A DNA stretch of 34,476 nucleotides from Archangium sp. (lineage in GTDB: Bacteria > Myxococcota > Myxococcia > Myxococcales > Myxococcaceae): contig JAUXRX010000047.1 in the NCBI GenBank assembly GCA_030681645.1, forward strand, positions 1-34,476, in the 5' to 3' direction. Position numbers and translations under genes: made by a program. Shown here piece by piece: positions 23,679 through 32,616 of this stretch. The notes beneath the pieces are model-generated. The model had not been told where the DNA came from. It was given only the letters and a program-made list of their open reading frames with translations, and did no database searches. Every line of letters starts with the position of its first letter. Position 1 is the stretch's first letter.

Positions 23679-26600
23679 ATGCTTCGTCTCATCCTTGGCT
23701 TCTGCGCCATCGCTCTCGTCTCGTCCGGCTGTGACTGCGGGAAGGGCACCGTCAAAGGCACGCTCGGTGATCTGGGCATCGTGTGGCGCGACGCGGCCGG
23801 CGAGCGGGTGGTCAACCGCGACGCCATCTACGACTTCGGCAACGCGCTGGTGGGCGAGCGCAAGCCGATGACCATGACGGTGGTGAACAACGGCTCCGGC
23901 CGGCTCACCCTCACCGCGCTGGAGCACACCGAGGGCGCCGAGGTGGCCATCGCCTCACCCGGCACCGCCACGTCGGCCTTCGAGTCGGAGTTCAGCCAGC
24001 AGGAGCTGCTCCCCTCGAGCCGCGCGGAGTACGCGATCACCTTCACCCCGAAGTCGCTGGCGGGCGCGTTCGAGGCAAAGCTGAAGCTGAGCTCCGAGGG
24101 CACTCGGCTCGAAGACTCGACCGCCCTCATCACCCTGCGCGGCACGGCCGAGCGCGGCGCCTGCGAGTTCCCCAGCGTGATCGACTTCGGCAAGGTGCCC
24201 GTGGGCGACACGCTCTCGTTCGTGCTCCCCTTCCGCAACCCGACCGCGGTCGACGCCACCGGCTTCGTGGGCACGCTCACCGGCGGCGACGCGGCGCTCT
24301 TCGGCGTCACCCCTGCCGGCGAGGTGTCCGTCACCTCGATGTCGAGCACCGACGTCACCTTCACCTTCTCTCCCACCGAGCGAAGGGCGTCGGAGGTGAC
24401 CATCACCGTGCGTGGCGCGGGCGGCTGCCCCGACGCGACGATCATCGTGCGAGGGGAAGGCAGCGACGCGGTGCTCACCTGGGCACCCACCCAGCTCGTG
24501 TACGGCCACGTCAGCCCCGGCGTGGAGAAGGTGATGGAGGTCGTCTTCACCAACCTGTCCAACGTACCCATCACCTTGACGGAGCTGACCAGCCTCGCGC
24601 CCGGCGACTTCTACGTGGTGCCCGCGTCAGGCCAGAGCGCGACCGAGCTCGCCGTTCCCGGCGGCGGAGTGCCCACGCCCCTGCGCATCGCCTGCAACCC
24701 CGCCACGCTGGGCAACCGCGACTCGAGCCTCACCTTCAAGACCCCGCTGCGCAGCCTCGCCATGGGCGGGATTCCGCTCAAGTGCACGGGTGGTGGGCCG
24801 CGCATTCGCGCCACGCCCACCCCCACGCTCGCCTTCGGGCGCGTCGGCTACTTCGCCGGCACCAACGCCTCGGTGACGCGCAAGGTGAACGTGCAGAACG
24901 TGGGCACCGCGCCGCCGATGCCCGATCTCACCGCCAACCTCTTCCTCGGGAGCGTGGCCATCGACGGCACGGTGGGCCAGCTGCCGCTCTTCGAGGTGAT
25001 GCCGGGCACCGGCACCATGGCCGGTGAGTTCACGGTGTCGCTCGGGAGCCCATACGATCCCGCCACCGGCCTCGTGGCGGTGGCCGGCCGCAACTTCGTC
25101 GACCTGGTGGTCACCTTCACGCCGCAGGGGCTGGGGATGAAGCAGGCGAACCTGATCATCCACTCCAACGATCCCACCCAGCCGCAGGTGAGCCTCACCG
25201 TGACGGCGAACGCGGTGATGTTGCCGCCGTGCGATCTCCAGATCAGCCCGGCGATGGCGAACTTCGGCCTGGTCACCCCGCCCAACACCAAGGACCTGCC
25301 CATCACCATCACCAACCGGCTCACCGGCCCCAACGACATCTGCCTCATCTCGGGGCTCGATCTCTCGGCCGGCAGCGCCACCGCGTATTCGATCATCGGC
25401 GGCCCGGTGGTGGAGAAGGAGCTGCAGCCCTCGGAGAGCTGGGTGGTGGTGGTGCGCGTCGCGCCGCCCGGGCCCGTGCCCACCACGCTCGTCACCCTCA
25501 CCGGTGAGCTCACCTTCAACGTCGCCTCGCCCACCGCGCCGCGCGTGAGCGTGCCGTTGCGCACCTCGGTCGGCCCGGCCTGCGTGGCGATCACCCCTGA
25601 CCCGCTCGACTTCGGCACGGTGAAGGTCGGCTGCAACAGCGCCACCCGCACCGTGAACGTCTACAACGTGTGCAGCACGCCGGTGACCATCAACGACTTC
25701 ACCGTGCCGTCCGCGGGGGGCTTGCTGCCCGGGAGCGCCGGCTGCCCCGGCACCAGCCCCTGCCCCGAGTTCTTCCTCGTCTCGGCGCCGACGATTCCCA
25801 GCGGCGGCCTCACCCTGGCGCCGGGAGCGGCGCCGCTGCAGGTGCAGCTCAAGTACCTCCCGCTCGACGTGGGCTCCGACACGGGCGCGCTCAGCCTCGA
25901 GGTGGTGCAGAGCGGGCAGTCGCTCTCGTACCTGCTGGGGCTGCAGGGCAACGCTGACACCACCGGCCTGCAGATCGACACCTTCCGCCAGAGCCTGACG
26001 CCGAAGGCCGACATCCTGCTCGTCATCGACGACTCGTGCTCGATGGGCGACAAGCAGATGAGCCTCGCGAGCAACTTCGCCTCGTTCATCCAGTACGCGA
26101 ACGCGACCAACACCGACTACCAGATCGGGGTGGTGACCACGTCGGAGGACGAGGTGCCCTGCCCTCCGCTCATCCCCTGCCCCGGCGTGCCGGGCGCGGG
26201 CAAGCTGGTGAAGCGGGGCGCGATCGGCCCCATCCTCACCCGTGCCACGCAGAACCTCGCGTCTGCGTTCTCCACGCTGGTGAACGTGGGCACCGACGGC
26301 TCAGGCACCGAGACCGGGCTCTCCACCGCGACGATGGCGCTCACCCCACCGCGGATCGCGAACGAGAACGCCGGCTTCCTGCGCGTCGACGCCAACCTCG
26401 CCATCGTCGTCATCTCGGACGCGGGAGATCAGTCGGTGCAGCCGGTGAGCTACTACCAAAACCGGTTGATCAACGTGAAGGGCTTCAACCGGCTCTCGAT
26501 GTTCACCTTCAGCAACATCGGGCCGTACCTGCCCGCGGCGCCCGCGGGCTGCAGCTACGACAGCGGAGATCCCGCGCGCTACGCGGCGATCGTCACCTTC

Positions 26601-26873
26601 ACCTCGGGCGTGTCAGACGAGATCTGCTCGCCGAACTGGGCCACCACCCTGCAGAACCTGGGGCGCACCGCGTTCGGTTTCCGCACGCAGTTCTATCTGA
26701 ACAACACACCCGACCTCGCGGTGCAGCCGCTCGCGGTGGCGATCAACGGCGTGCCCGTGCCCACCACGGGGTGGTCCTACGACTCGGCGTCGAACTCGAT
26801 CATCTTCCTGGCCACCACCACGCCGCAGGCTGGTGAGACGCTCACGGTGGAGTACGCCACGGTCTGCTTCTGA
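23679..26873 (+). CDS. Choice-of-anchor D lipoprotein with intact VWA domain
   Basis: A 1064-residue lipoprotein. The signal MLRLILGFCAIALVSSGC ends in lipobox VSSGC. Six beta modules follow, each with an FG.V-type motif: YDFGNALVGE, IDFGKVPVGD, LVYGHVSPGV, LAFGRVGYFAG, ANFGLVTPPNT and LDFGTVKVGC. From about residue 775 comes a VWA domain: ADILLVIDDSCSMGDKQ, with MIDAS D784-x-S786-x-S788, and AIVVISDAGDQS, with D914. A C-terminal beta module ends TLTVEYATVCF. Several Cys pairs suggest disulphides outside the cytoplasm. Overall layout and local sequence match the protein at 847-3816, so the two are paralogs; only this one keeps the metal site. VWA-MIDAS domains bind ligands through a divalent cation. 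A surface adhesion or assembly role is inferred. Confidence 0.9.
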   Translation: MLRLILGFCAIALVSSGCDCGKGTVKGTLGDLGIVWRDAAGERVVNRDAIYDFGNALVGERKPMTMTVVNNGSGRLTLTALEHTEGAEVAIASPGTATSAFESEFSQQELLPSSRAEYAITFTPKSLAGAFEAKLKLSSEGTRLEDSTALITLRGTAERGACEFPSVIDFGKVPVGDTLSFVLPFRNPTAVDATGFVGTLTGGDAALFGVTPAGEVSVTSMSSTDVTFTFSPTERRASEVTITVRGAGGCPDATIIVRGEGSDAVLTWAPTQLVYGHVSPGVEKVMEVVFTNLSNVPITLTELTSLAPGDFYVVPASGQSATELAVPGGGVPTPLRIACNPATLGNRDSSLTFKTPLRSLAMGGIPLKCTGGGPRIRATPTPTLAFGRVGYFAGTNASVTRKVNVQNVGTAPPMPDLTANLFLGSVAIDGTVGQLPLFEVMPGTGTMAGEFTVSLGSPYDPATGLVAVAGRNFVDLVVTFTPQGLGMKQANLIIHSNDPTQPQVSLTVTANAVMLPPCDLQISPAMANFGLVTPPNTKDLPITITNRLTGPNDICLISGLDLSAGSATAYSIIGGPVVEKELQPSESWVVVVRVAPPGPVPTTLVTLTGELTFNVASPTAPRVSVPLRTSVGPACVAITPDPLDFGTVKVGCNSATRTVNVYNVCSTPVTINDFTVPSAGGLLPGSAGCPGTSPCPEFFLVSAPTIPSGGLTLAPGAAPLQVQLKYLPLDVGSDTGALSLEVVQSGQSLSYLLGLQGNADTTGLQIDTFRQSLTPKADILLVIDDSCSMGDKQMSLASNFASFIQYANATNTDYQIGVVTTSEDEVPCPPLIPCPGVPGAGKLVKRGAIGPILTRATQNLASAFSTLVNVGTDGSGTETGLSTATMALTPPRIANENAGFLRVDANLAIVVISDAGDQSVQPVSYYQNRLINVKGFNRLSMFTFSNIGPYLPAAPAGCSYDSGDPARYAAIVTFTSGVSDEICSPNWATTLQNLGRTAFGFRTQFYLNNTPDLAVQPLAVAINGVPVPTTGWSYDSASNSIIFLATTTPQAGETLTVEYATVCF

Positions 26874-26946
26874 CGAGCAGCTCACTGAGCCACCCGCGAC
26901 AATTCGACGCAGGGCAGGCCTGCGACGGGCGCAGTACGTCTCACGC

Positions 26947-27933
26947 ATGCGACGCCTCCTCCTCGCTGGTGGCCTGTTGCTGCTCGTCGGCGGCGCGCTC
27001 GGGCTGCTCCGCGCTCGGCGCCCCTGGCAGCCGAGCGGGCCGGTCGCGACGGGCTGCGATCTCGGCCTGCAGGCGTGCCGCGCCGACCTTGGCGACGGCC
27101 ACGGGGTCGAGATCGTCGCCGCGCCGCGCCCGGTGCCGGTGCTCGAGCCGGTGCAGTTCGCGGCCACCTTCACCGGCGGTGCGGCGCAGCGGGTGAGCCT
27201 CAGCATCAGCGGTGAGAAGATGCCCATGGGCGTCACCCGCATCGCCTTCGAGCCGCGCGGGGGCGGGCGCTTCGAGGGCAGCGGGACACTCCCGGTGTGC
27301 ACCGTCGACGCGATGACCTGGGTCGCGCGCCTCGACTTCGACCTCGACGGCCTTCCCATCTCGCGCAGCTTCACCTTCGAGACACGCCGGACCCAGACGC
27401 CCCCGACGGGCCTCGAGGTGGTCGAGCGGCTCGACGGGCCTCTCGTCGACTTCACGCTCCAGTCGGCGCGCGGGCCGGTGAAGCTGTCCGACTTCCGCGG
27501 CAAGGTGGTGCTCGTCTACTTCGGCTACACCTTCTGCCCGGACATCTGCCCCACCTCGCTCGCCGCGACCGCTCGCGCGCTCAGGCTGCTCCCCGCGGTC
27601 GACCTGGCGAAGGTGCAGGCGCTCTTCGTGTCGGTCGACCCCGAGCGCGACACCCCCGAGCACCTCGCGGAGTACGCAGCCTTCTTCCACCCGGACATCA
27701 TCGGACTCACCGGCCCCGCGGAGGACGTCGCGCACGCCGCGAAGCCCTTCGAGGTCGTCTACGAGAAGCACGCGGCGACCGGGGCCGGTGGCTACGTGGT
27801 CGACCACTCGGCGCTCACCTACCTCGTCGCGCCCGACGGCCACCTCGCCGCGCGCCTGCCCCACGCCGCCCGCGCGCCGCTCGTGCTCGGCGAGCTCGCC
27901 AGGTGGCTCCCCTCGACGTTCACCAACCGCTGA
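26947..27933 (+). CDS. SCO1/SenC-type copper chaperone fused to an N-terminal FixH/YtkA-like domain
   Basis: A 328-residue membrane-anchored protein. MRRLLLAGGLLLLVGGALGLL anchors it. Residues ~45-145 form a beta domain with GEKMPMG (M92, M94) and RFEGSGTLPVCTVDAMTWVA, resembling FixH/YtkA-like domains that sit beside copper or cytochrome oxidase genes. Residues ~165-325 are a SCO thioredoxin fold with FGYTFCPDICPTS (C197, C201) and VVDHSA (H287), the three canonical copper ligands of SCO proteins, which deliver copper to the CuA site of cytochrome c oxidase. SVDPERDTP is also typical. The ATG at 26947 gives the membrane anchor directly. It is followed after 13 bases by the PCuAC gene, so the two make a copper-delivery operon. 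The N-terminal fusion is unusual among SCO proteins. Confidence 0.9.
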   Translation: MRRLLLAGGLLLLVGGALGLLRARRPWQPSGPVATGCDLGLQACRADLGDGHGVEIVAAPRPVPVLEPVQFAATFTGGAAQRVSLSISGEKMPMGVTRIAFEPRGGGRFEGSGTLPVCTVDAMTWVARLDFDLDGLPISRSFTFETRRTQTPPTGLEVVERLDGPLVDFTLQSARGPVKLSDFRGKVVLVYFGYTFCPDICPTSLAATARALRLLPAVDLAKVQALFVSVDPERDTPEHLAEYAAFFHPDIIGLTGPAEDVAHAAKPFEVVYEKHAATGAGGYVVDHSALTYLVAPDGHLAARLPHAARAPLVLGELARWLPSTFTNR

Positions 27934-27946
27934 AGGAAGACCCGCC

Positions 27947-28393
27947 ATGCTGCTCACCCTCGTCGCCGCCCTCACGCTCACCGCCGACCCAGCCCCAGCC
28001 CCAGCCCCGAAGCCCACGGTCACCGTCACCGAGGCCTGGGTGCGCCTGCCGCCTCCCGGCGCGAAGAACACCGGCGCCTTCATGCTGCTCACCAACGACA
28101 GCAGGGCCGACCGCAAGCTCGTCTCGGCATCGAACCCCGCGTCGAGGGTGACTGAGCTGCACACCCACCTCAACGAGGGCGGCGTGATGAAGATGCGCCA
28201 GGTGCCCGCGATGGACGTGAAGGCCGGGGGCAAGACCGAACTCAAGCCCGGCTCGCTCCACGTGATGCTCCTCGACCTCGTCGGCGCGTTGAAGGAGGGC
28301 GAAGCGGTGCCGCTCAGGCTCACCTTCGATGACGGCAGCACGACCGACGTGAAGGCGGTGGTGAAGAAGTTCGACCCGCAGCAGCCGCACTGA
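27947..28393 (+). CDS. Periplasmic copper chaperone PCuAC
   Basis: A 148-residue exported protein. A short signal (MLLTLVAALTLTA) and a Pro/Ala linker precede a cupredoxin-like domain. The diagnostic H(M)X10MX21HXM Cu(I) motif is exact: H72, M83, H105 and M107, in ELHTHLNEGGVMKM and GSLHVML. PCuAC proteins carry Cu(I) in the periplasm and load it onto cytochrome oxidase subunit II together with SCO. The ATG at 27947 follows AAGGAAG. Thirteen bases separate it from the SCO gene, consistent with one operon. It converges with the CNNM gene. No oxidase structural genes lie in the window, so the oxidase target (CuA or cbb3) is inferred. Confidence 0.95.
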   Translation: MLLTLVAALTLTADPAPAPAPKPTVTVTEAWVRLPPPGAKNTGAFMLLTNDSRADRKLVSASNPASRVTELHTHLNEGGVMKMRQVPAMDVKAGGKTELKPGSLHVMLLDLVGALKEGEAVPLRLTFDDGSTTDVKAVVKKFDPQQPH

Positions 28394-28414
28394 GCGTCCT
28401 GTCGTCCCGAGCGA

Positions 28415-29704
28415 TCAACCAGGGCGCAGGCGCACCAGCCGCACGCGCCGAGGAGAAGCGTCGACCACCTCGAGCTTCGTGCCGTCGGTGAGCGTCACCG
28501 TCTCTCCGGTCGAGGGGATGGTGGTCGCGCGGTCGAGCACCAGGCCCGCGATGGTCTTCCACCCTTCACCTTCGGGCAGCGCGAGGCCCAGGGCGCGGTT
28601 CACCTCGCGCACCGTCGCCGTGCCCTGCAGCAGCACCGAGCCGTCCGCCTGCCGCTGGAGCAACTCAGCGGCGGGCGCGTGCTCGTTGAAGACCTCGCCC
28701 ACCAGCTCTTCGATCAGATCCTCCATCGCCACCAGGCCCGAGAACCCGCCGTGCTCGTCGACGACGATGGCGAAGGGCTGGTGGCGCGCGCGCATCTCGT
28801 CGAGCAACTCCACCGCGGGCTTGAAGGCGGGCACGAAGAGCGGCACGCGCAGCAGCGCTGAGATGGACAGCGGCTGGTGTTCCCACACCGGGCCCAGCAC
28901 GTCCTTGATGCTGAGGTAGCCGACCACGCGATCGACCTGCCCGTCGTACACGGGCACGCGGCTGTGAGGCTGCCCCACCAGGGTGCGCCGCAGAATGTCC
29001 TCGGTGGCGTGCAGCTCCACCGCGGTGACGTGGCGCCGGGGGATCATCACGTCGGCGGCGCGAAGACTGGAGAAGCCCAGCGCCCGCGCGGCGATCTCCC
29101 CGGCCTGCGGGTGCACGGTGCCCGCGGCCGTGGCTTCCTTCACCAGCTGACCCAGCTCGTCGGGTGAGAGCCTGGCCTCGATGAAGGTGGTGCTGTCGCC
29201 GAAGACCCGCAGCACCAGGTTGCTGCTGGCCGTGAGCAACCACACCAGCGGGCGCGCCAGCACCGCCAGCGCCAGCACGGGGCGGCCCAGGAGCAGCGCG
29301 TAGCGCTCGGGCGATCTCAGCGCGAGCGACTTGGGCACCAGCTCGCCCAGCACCAGCGAGAAGAAGGAGATCGACCCGACCACCAACGTCATCGCCACCA
29401 GGTGCGCGTGAGGCTCGAGCAGCGCGACCTGCGCGAGCAGCGGCGTCAGGTCGGCCGCGAAGTTCGCGCCACCGAAGGCCGCCGCCGTCGCGCCCACCAC
29501 GGTGATGCCGATCTGCACGGTGGCGAGGAAGCCCTCGGGCTGCTGGCGCAAGCGCAGCACGGCCTTCGCCGCGGAGCTCCCACCGTCCACCAGCTCCTGC
29601 AGGCGGGTCTTGCGGATGGAGACGATGGCGATCTCGGCGCCAGCGAGGACGCCATTGGCCAGCACCAGCGCGAGCAAGACCAACACCTCGACCGTGACGC
29701 CCAT
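28415..29704 (-). CDS. CNNM/DUF21-CBS-CorC membrane protein (hemolysin-like family)
   Basis: A 429-residue protein. The N-terminal CNNM (DUF21) domain has three to four membrane segments, with VLVLLALVLANGVLAGAEIA (containing the conserved small-residue and Glu motif), then LATVQIGITVVGATAAAFGG and FFSLVLGELVPKSLAL. Two CBS motifs follow: ADVMIPRRHV, then SRVPVYDGQVDRVVGYLSIKD, and AIVVDEHGGFSGLVAMEDLI. A C-terminal CorC/HlyC domain (ATVREVNRALGL, then TIAGLVLDR) completes the standard order. Members are linked to magnesium or cobalt transport and regulation. GGAGGG precedes the ATG at 29704; a TTG at 29716 lies within that site and was rejected. It lies 56 bp downstream of the histidine-kinase gene on the same strand and may be co-transcribed with it. 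Confidence 0.93.
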   Translation of the reverse strand: MGVTVEVLVLLALVLANGVLAGAEIAIVSIRKTRLQELVDGGSSAAKAVLRLRQQPEGFLATVQIGITVVGATAAAFGGANFAADLTPLLAQVALLEPHAHLVAMTLVVGSISFFSLVLGELVPKSLALRSPERYALLLGRPVLALAVLARPLVWLLTASSNLVLRVFGDSTTFIEARLSPDELGQLVKEATAAGTVHPQAGEIAARALGFSSLRAADVMIPRRHVTAVELHATEDILRRTLVGQPHSRVPVYDGQVDRVVGYLSIKDVLGPVWEHQPLSISALLRVPLFVPAFKPAVELLDEMRARHQPFAIVVDEHGGFSGLVAMEDLIEELVGEVFNEHAPAAELLQRQADGSVLLQGTATVREVNRALGLALPEGEGWKTIAGLVLDRATTIPSTGETVTLTDGTKLEVVDASPRRVRLVRLRPG

Positions 29705-29760
29705 GGGGCCCTCCAACTCCGTTGGATAGCGCCCGGGCCCTCCGGAAGCGAGCGGCGCGG

Positions 29761-31677
29761 CTACCGGCTGCTGGGCGCTTCGCCGCCTCGAGCGACCATC
29801 ACCTCGCGCAGCACGGCCTCGAGGTTCCGGACATCGTAGGGCTTGGCGAGCGAGCGCAGCCCCTTCGGCAGCGGCCCCGGCTCATCGGCCGCCGAGTAGC
29901 CGCTGCACAGCACCACCGGAAGCGTGGGGGCGATCAAAGAGAGTCGCCGCGTCGCCTCGTAGCCATCCATCTCCGGCATGGTGAGGTCCATCAACACCAC
30001 GTCGAAGGGCTCGGCGCTCGACGCCACCCGCGTGACCGCTTCTGCCCCGGTCGCCGCCTCTTCCACCGTGCAACCCAGCTTCTTCAAGAGTCGCCCCGTC
30101 GAGCGCCGCACCAGGGCTTCGTCATCGACCAACAGCACCCGCGCCGTCAGCGGTGCGCTGGCCCTGGGCTTCGACGTCGCGACCGGTGCGGGAGCAGCCA
30201 CGTCGAGGGCGGGGAGATACACGTGGAAGGTCGAGCCACGCCCTTCCTCGCTGGTCAGCCCGATGGCCCCTCCGTGAGAGCGCATGATGCCTGCCAGCGC
30301 CGCCAGCCCCAGGCCGCGCCCCGAGCCCTTGGTGCTGAAGAAGGGATCGAAGATGCGGGCCTTCACCTCGGCGCTCATGCCCGAGCCGGTGTCGGTCACC
30401 GTCAGGCGAACCACCCGGCCGCGCGGCGCAGGCCCCCGCACCTCGGCGGGAGGCGCATCGAGCGTCACCTCGTCGGTGCGCAGGGTCACCACGCCTTCAC
30501 GATCGCCGATCGCCTCCGCGGCGTTGGTGATGAGGTTCATCACCACCTGCTGCAGCTGGCCGTCGTCGGCGAGCACGGCGGGTAGCGAGGGCTTGAGCAC
30601 CCGCTCGAGCTTGATCTTGCGTGAGACGGACACCGCGAGCAGCTCGCCCATGGTGTCGACGAGGCGGTTCAGGTCGAGGGGCACCTGCGAGTGTTTGCTG
30701 TGCCCGGCGTAGGCCAGCAACTGCCGGGTCAACGAGGCCGCGCGCGTGACCGCCGACGACGCGGTGCTCAGGGTCTCCTGCACCGGGTCTGCCTGGGCCG
30801 CCTGCCGCTCGGCCAGCGAGAGGCTCGAGGAGATCACCGTGAGCAGGTTGTTGAAGTCGTGCGCGATGCCGCCCGCGAGCAGGCCCAGGCTCTCCAGCTT
30901 CTGCGATTGCACCCGGCTCTCCTCGGCCGCGACCTCCTGGGTGATGTCGCGCGTGAAGCCCAGGAAGCGCGTGGCCTGGCCGCGCTCGTCGCGCAGCACC
31001 ACGCCCGAGACGTGCAGGTGAACGAGCGCGCCGTTCTGCTTCACCGCGCGGTAGCGCCGCTCGAAGTGGGTTCCCTTCTCGAGGACAACACGGGCCTCTG
31101 CGCGCAGCGCGGCCTGGTCGTCGGCGTGAACGGCGCGCTCCCACGGCTCGAGCGTCGCCGGCCAGTGCGTCGGCGGGTAGCCCAGCAGCTCCGCGAAGCG
31201 GGGCGTCACGTAGATCTGCCCGGTGAGGAGGTCGTGGTCCCACACGAAGTCGCGGCTCGCGGCCGAGGCGAGGTGAAAGCGCTCTTCACTGGCACGCGCG
31301 GCGCGCAGGCTGGCCTCGAGCTCTTCGCGTTGGGCGGCGCGTTCCCGCAGCTCGGTGGGCACCCAGCGCCGCACCAACCAGACCAGCACGACGACGGCCA
31401 CCACCACGTTGAGCAGCTTGACCAGGGTGAGGAAGGTCGGCTGCCCCAGCACCTTGAGGGCCTCCGGGAGCAGCCCGTAGTTCGCACCCCACACCAGGCC
31501 GAAGTACGCGCTCTCTACGACGGTCTTGAAGGCGTCGAGAATGAGCACGGCCAGCAACAGCTTGATCAGCGCGTCGGCCCGAGCTGCGCGCCGGTGCCGC
31601 ACGTAGAGGACGAGGATCGAGCCCCACAGGAGCGTCAGCAGCGCGTAGATGACGACCGCCCCCAGCCCGCTGCTCAT
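29761..31677 (-). CDS. Membrane-bound hybrid histidine kinase (PAS-HisKA-HATPase-REC)
   Basis: A 638-residue sensor kinase. Three hydrophobic helices occupy the first ~115 residues (AVVIYALLTLLWGSILVLYV, LLLAVLILDAF, then LVKLLNVVVAVVVLVWLV), and a coiled linker leads to a PAS domain (residues ~130-250, DFVWDHDLLTGQIYVTPRFA). The phospho-acceptor is H273 in GGIAHDFNNLL. The ATPase boxes are N (MNLITNAAEAIG), G1 (DTGSGMS), F (FDPFFSTKG) and G2 (RGLGLAAL). A C-terminal receiver has the acidic LLVDDE, phospho-acceptor D564 in MDLTMPEMDG, and a lysine in LAKPYD. The complete relay implies intramolecular His-to-Asp transfer. The ATG at 31677 has no strong Shine-Dalgarno; upstream in-frame sequence lies in the 66-bp divergent region. 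No cognate output regulator is adjacent. Confidence 0.93.
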   Translation of the reverse strand: MSSGLGAVVIYALLTLLWGSILVLYVRHRRAARADALIKLLLAVLILDAFKTVVESAYFGLVWGANYGLLPEALKVLGQPTFLTLVKLLNVVVAVVVLVWLVRRWVPTELRERAAQREELEASLRAARASEERFHLASAASRDFVWDHDLLTGQIYVTPRFAELLGYPPTHWPATLEPWERAVHADDQAALRAEARVVLEKGTHFERRYRAVKQNGALVHLHVSGVVLRDERGQATRFLGFTRDITQEVAAEESRVQSQKLESLGLLAGGIAHDFNNLLTVISSSLSLAERQAAQADPVQETLSTASSAVTRAASLTRQLLAYAGHSKHSQVPLDLNRLVDTMGELLAVSVSRKIKLERVLKPSLPAVLADDGQLQQVVMNLITNAAEAIGDREGVVTLRTDEVTLDAPPAEVRGPAPRGRVVRLTVTDTGSGMSAEVKARIFDPFFSTKGSGRGLGLAALAGIMRSHGGAIGLTSEEGRGSTFHVYLPALDVAAPAPVATSKPRASAPLTARVLLVDDEALVRRSTGRLLKKLGCTVEEAATGAEAVTRVASSAEPFDVVLMDLTMPEMDGYEATRRLSLIAPTLPVVLCSGYSAADEPGPLPKGLRSLAKPYDVRNLEAVLREVMVARGGEAPSSR

Positions 31678-31743
31678 CTGCAAGCCATAGCATGGTGAGA
31701 TCGAGCACGCCGGGGACCCGCCCAGGACGGATATCCTCTGCTG

Positions 31744-32616
31744 ATGGGTCTGAGATGCGCTTCGTTGGTGGTGCTGCTGTGTGCCTCGCCGCTGCGCGCG
31801 CAGGATCAAGCCTCGCCAAAGCGGCTCGAGGCGATCGCCCAGCTCGAGAAGCTCCGCCCGAAGGTGCCCCCGGGGCCGGACCGCGCCGAGCTCGACTTCC
31901 GCTACGCGCTGCTGCTCGAGGAAGAGGCCCACACGCGGCAGGGTGACCTCGCTGCGGGGTATCGCGCGCGCGCCCTCGCGGCGTTCCAGGCCGTGATCGA
32001 TGGCTTCCCCACGCATCCCCGCGCGGCCGAAGCGCGGGCTCACCTGCGCGCCGCCAAGAAGTCGGCGCCGCCTCCGTCGGGAGCGATCTTGAGCGACGGC
32101 GAGGCCCTCCACGCCGCGCGGGTGGACTGGGAGGCAGAGCTGGCGCGCTCACCACTTCCTCCGGGGCTCGAGCTGGACCTCGAGTGTTGCCTGAGGACCA
32201 GCGTGCTGGGCGCTCCGGTGGGGGTGGCGGTCAGGCTGCGACTGGCCGGGTACCCCGAGGCTCCCGGGGCAGAGCGGCCCACCACCAGCCTCGATGGCTA
32301 CACGGTCGCGGTGACGGGAGAGGCGAAGGTGCAGCGGCGCCCCGACTTCGCGGCGCTTGGCAGCGGCGCGGTGGCGAAGGCTGCTGCGGCTCAGCGCGCG
32401 GCCACCCTCGCGCACGCGAAGCTGATGACGCTGGAGGCCGCCGCGCCGTGGCGCGCGCGCGGGGGCGGGTACAGCACGAGCCTCGTCGCCTCGAGCGGGC
32501 AGACGTGGAACGTGTACTTCCGCGCGCCCGATGAATCGTTCGCGGTGACCGTCGACCTCGCGAAGAACGCCGTCACGCGCGTCACCGTCGGCGCTGCCGC
32601 CAGGCCCCTGCCGTGA
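31744..32616 (+). CDS. Exported protein with helical (TPR-like) N-terminus, unknown function
   Basis: A 290-residue protein with a signal peptide (MGLRCASLVVLLCASPLRAQ). Residues ~20-110 are helical with a tetratricopeptide feel: RLEAIAQLEKLRPKVPPGP, then YALLLEEEAHTRQGDLAAGY, then FQAVIDGFPTHPRAAEARAH. The C-terminal half is beta-rich, with LELDLECCLRT and GYTVAVTGEAKVQRRPDF, and may be a separate domain. I do not recognise either half beyond this. The TGA overlaps the GTG of the glycerate-kinase-like gene by four bases, so both are translated together. It is divergent from the hybrid histidine kinase across 66 bp, so it could be under that kinase's control, which cannot be judged here. Confidence 0.75.
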   Translation: MGLRCASLVVLLCASPLRAQDQASPKRLEAIAQLEKLRPKVPPGPDRAELDFRYALLLEEEAHTRQGDLAAGYRARALAAFQAVIDGFPTHPRAAEARAHLRAAKKSAPPPSGAILSDGEALHAARVDWEAELARSPLPPGLELDLECCLRTSVLGAPVGVAVRLRLAGYPEAPGAERPTTSLDGYTVAVTGEAKVQRRPDFAALGSGAVAKAAAAQRAATLAHAKLMTLEAAAPWRARGGGYSTSLVASSGQTWNVYFRAPDESFAVTVDLAKNAVTRVTVGAAARPLP

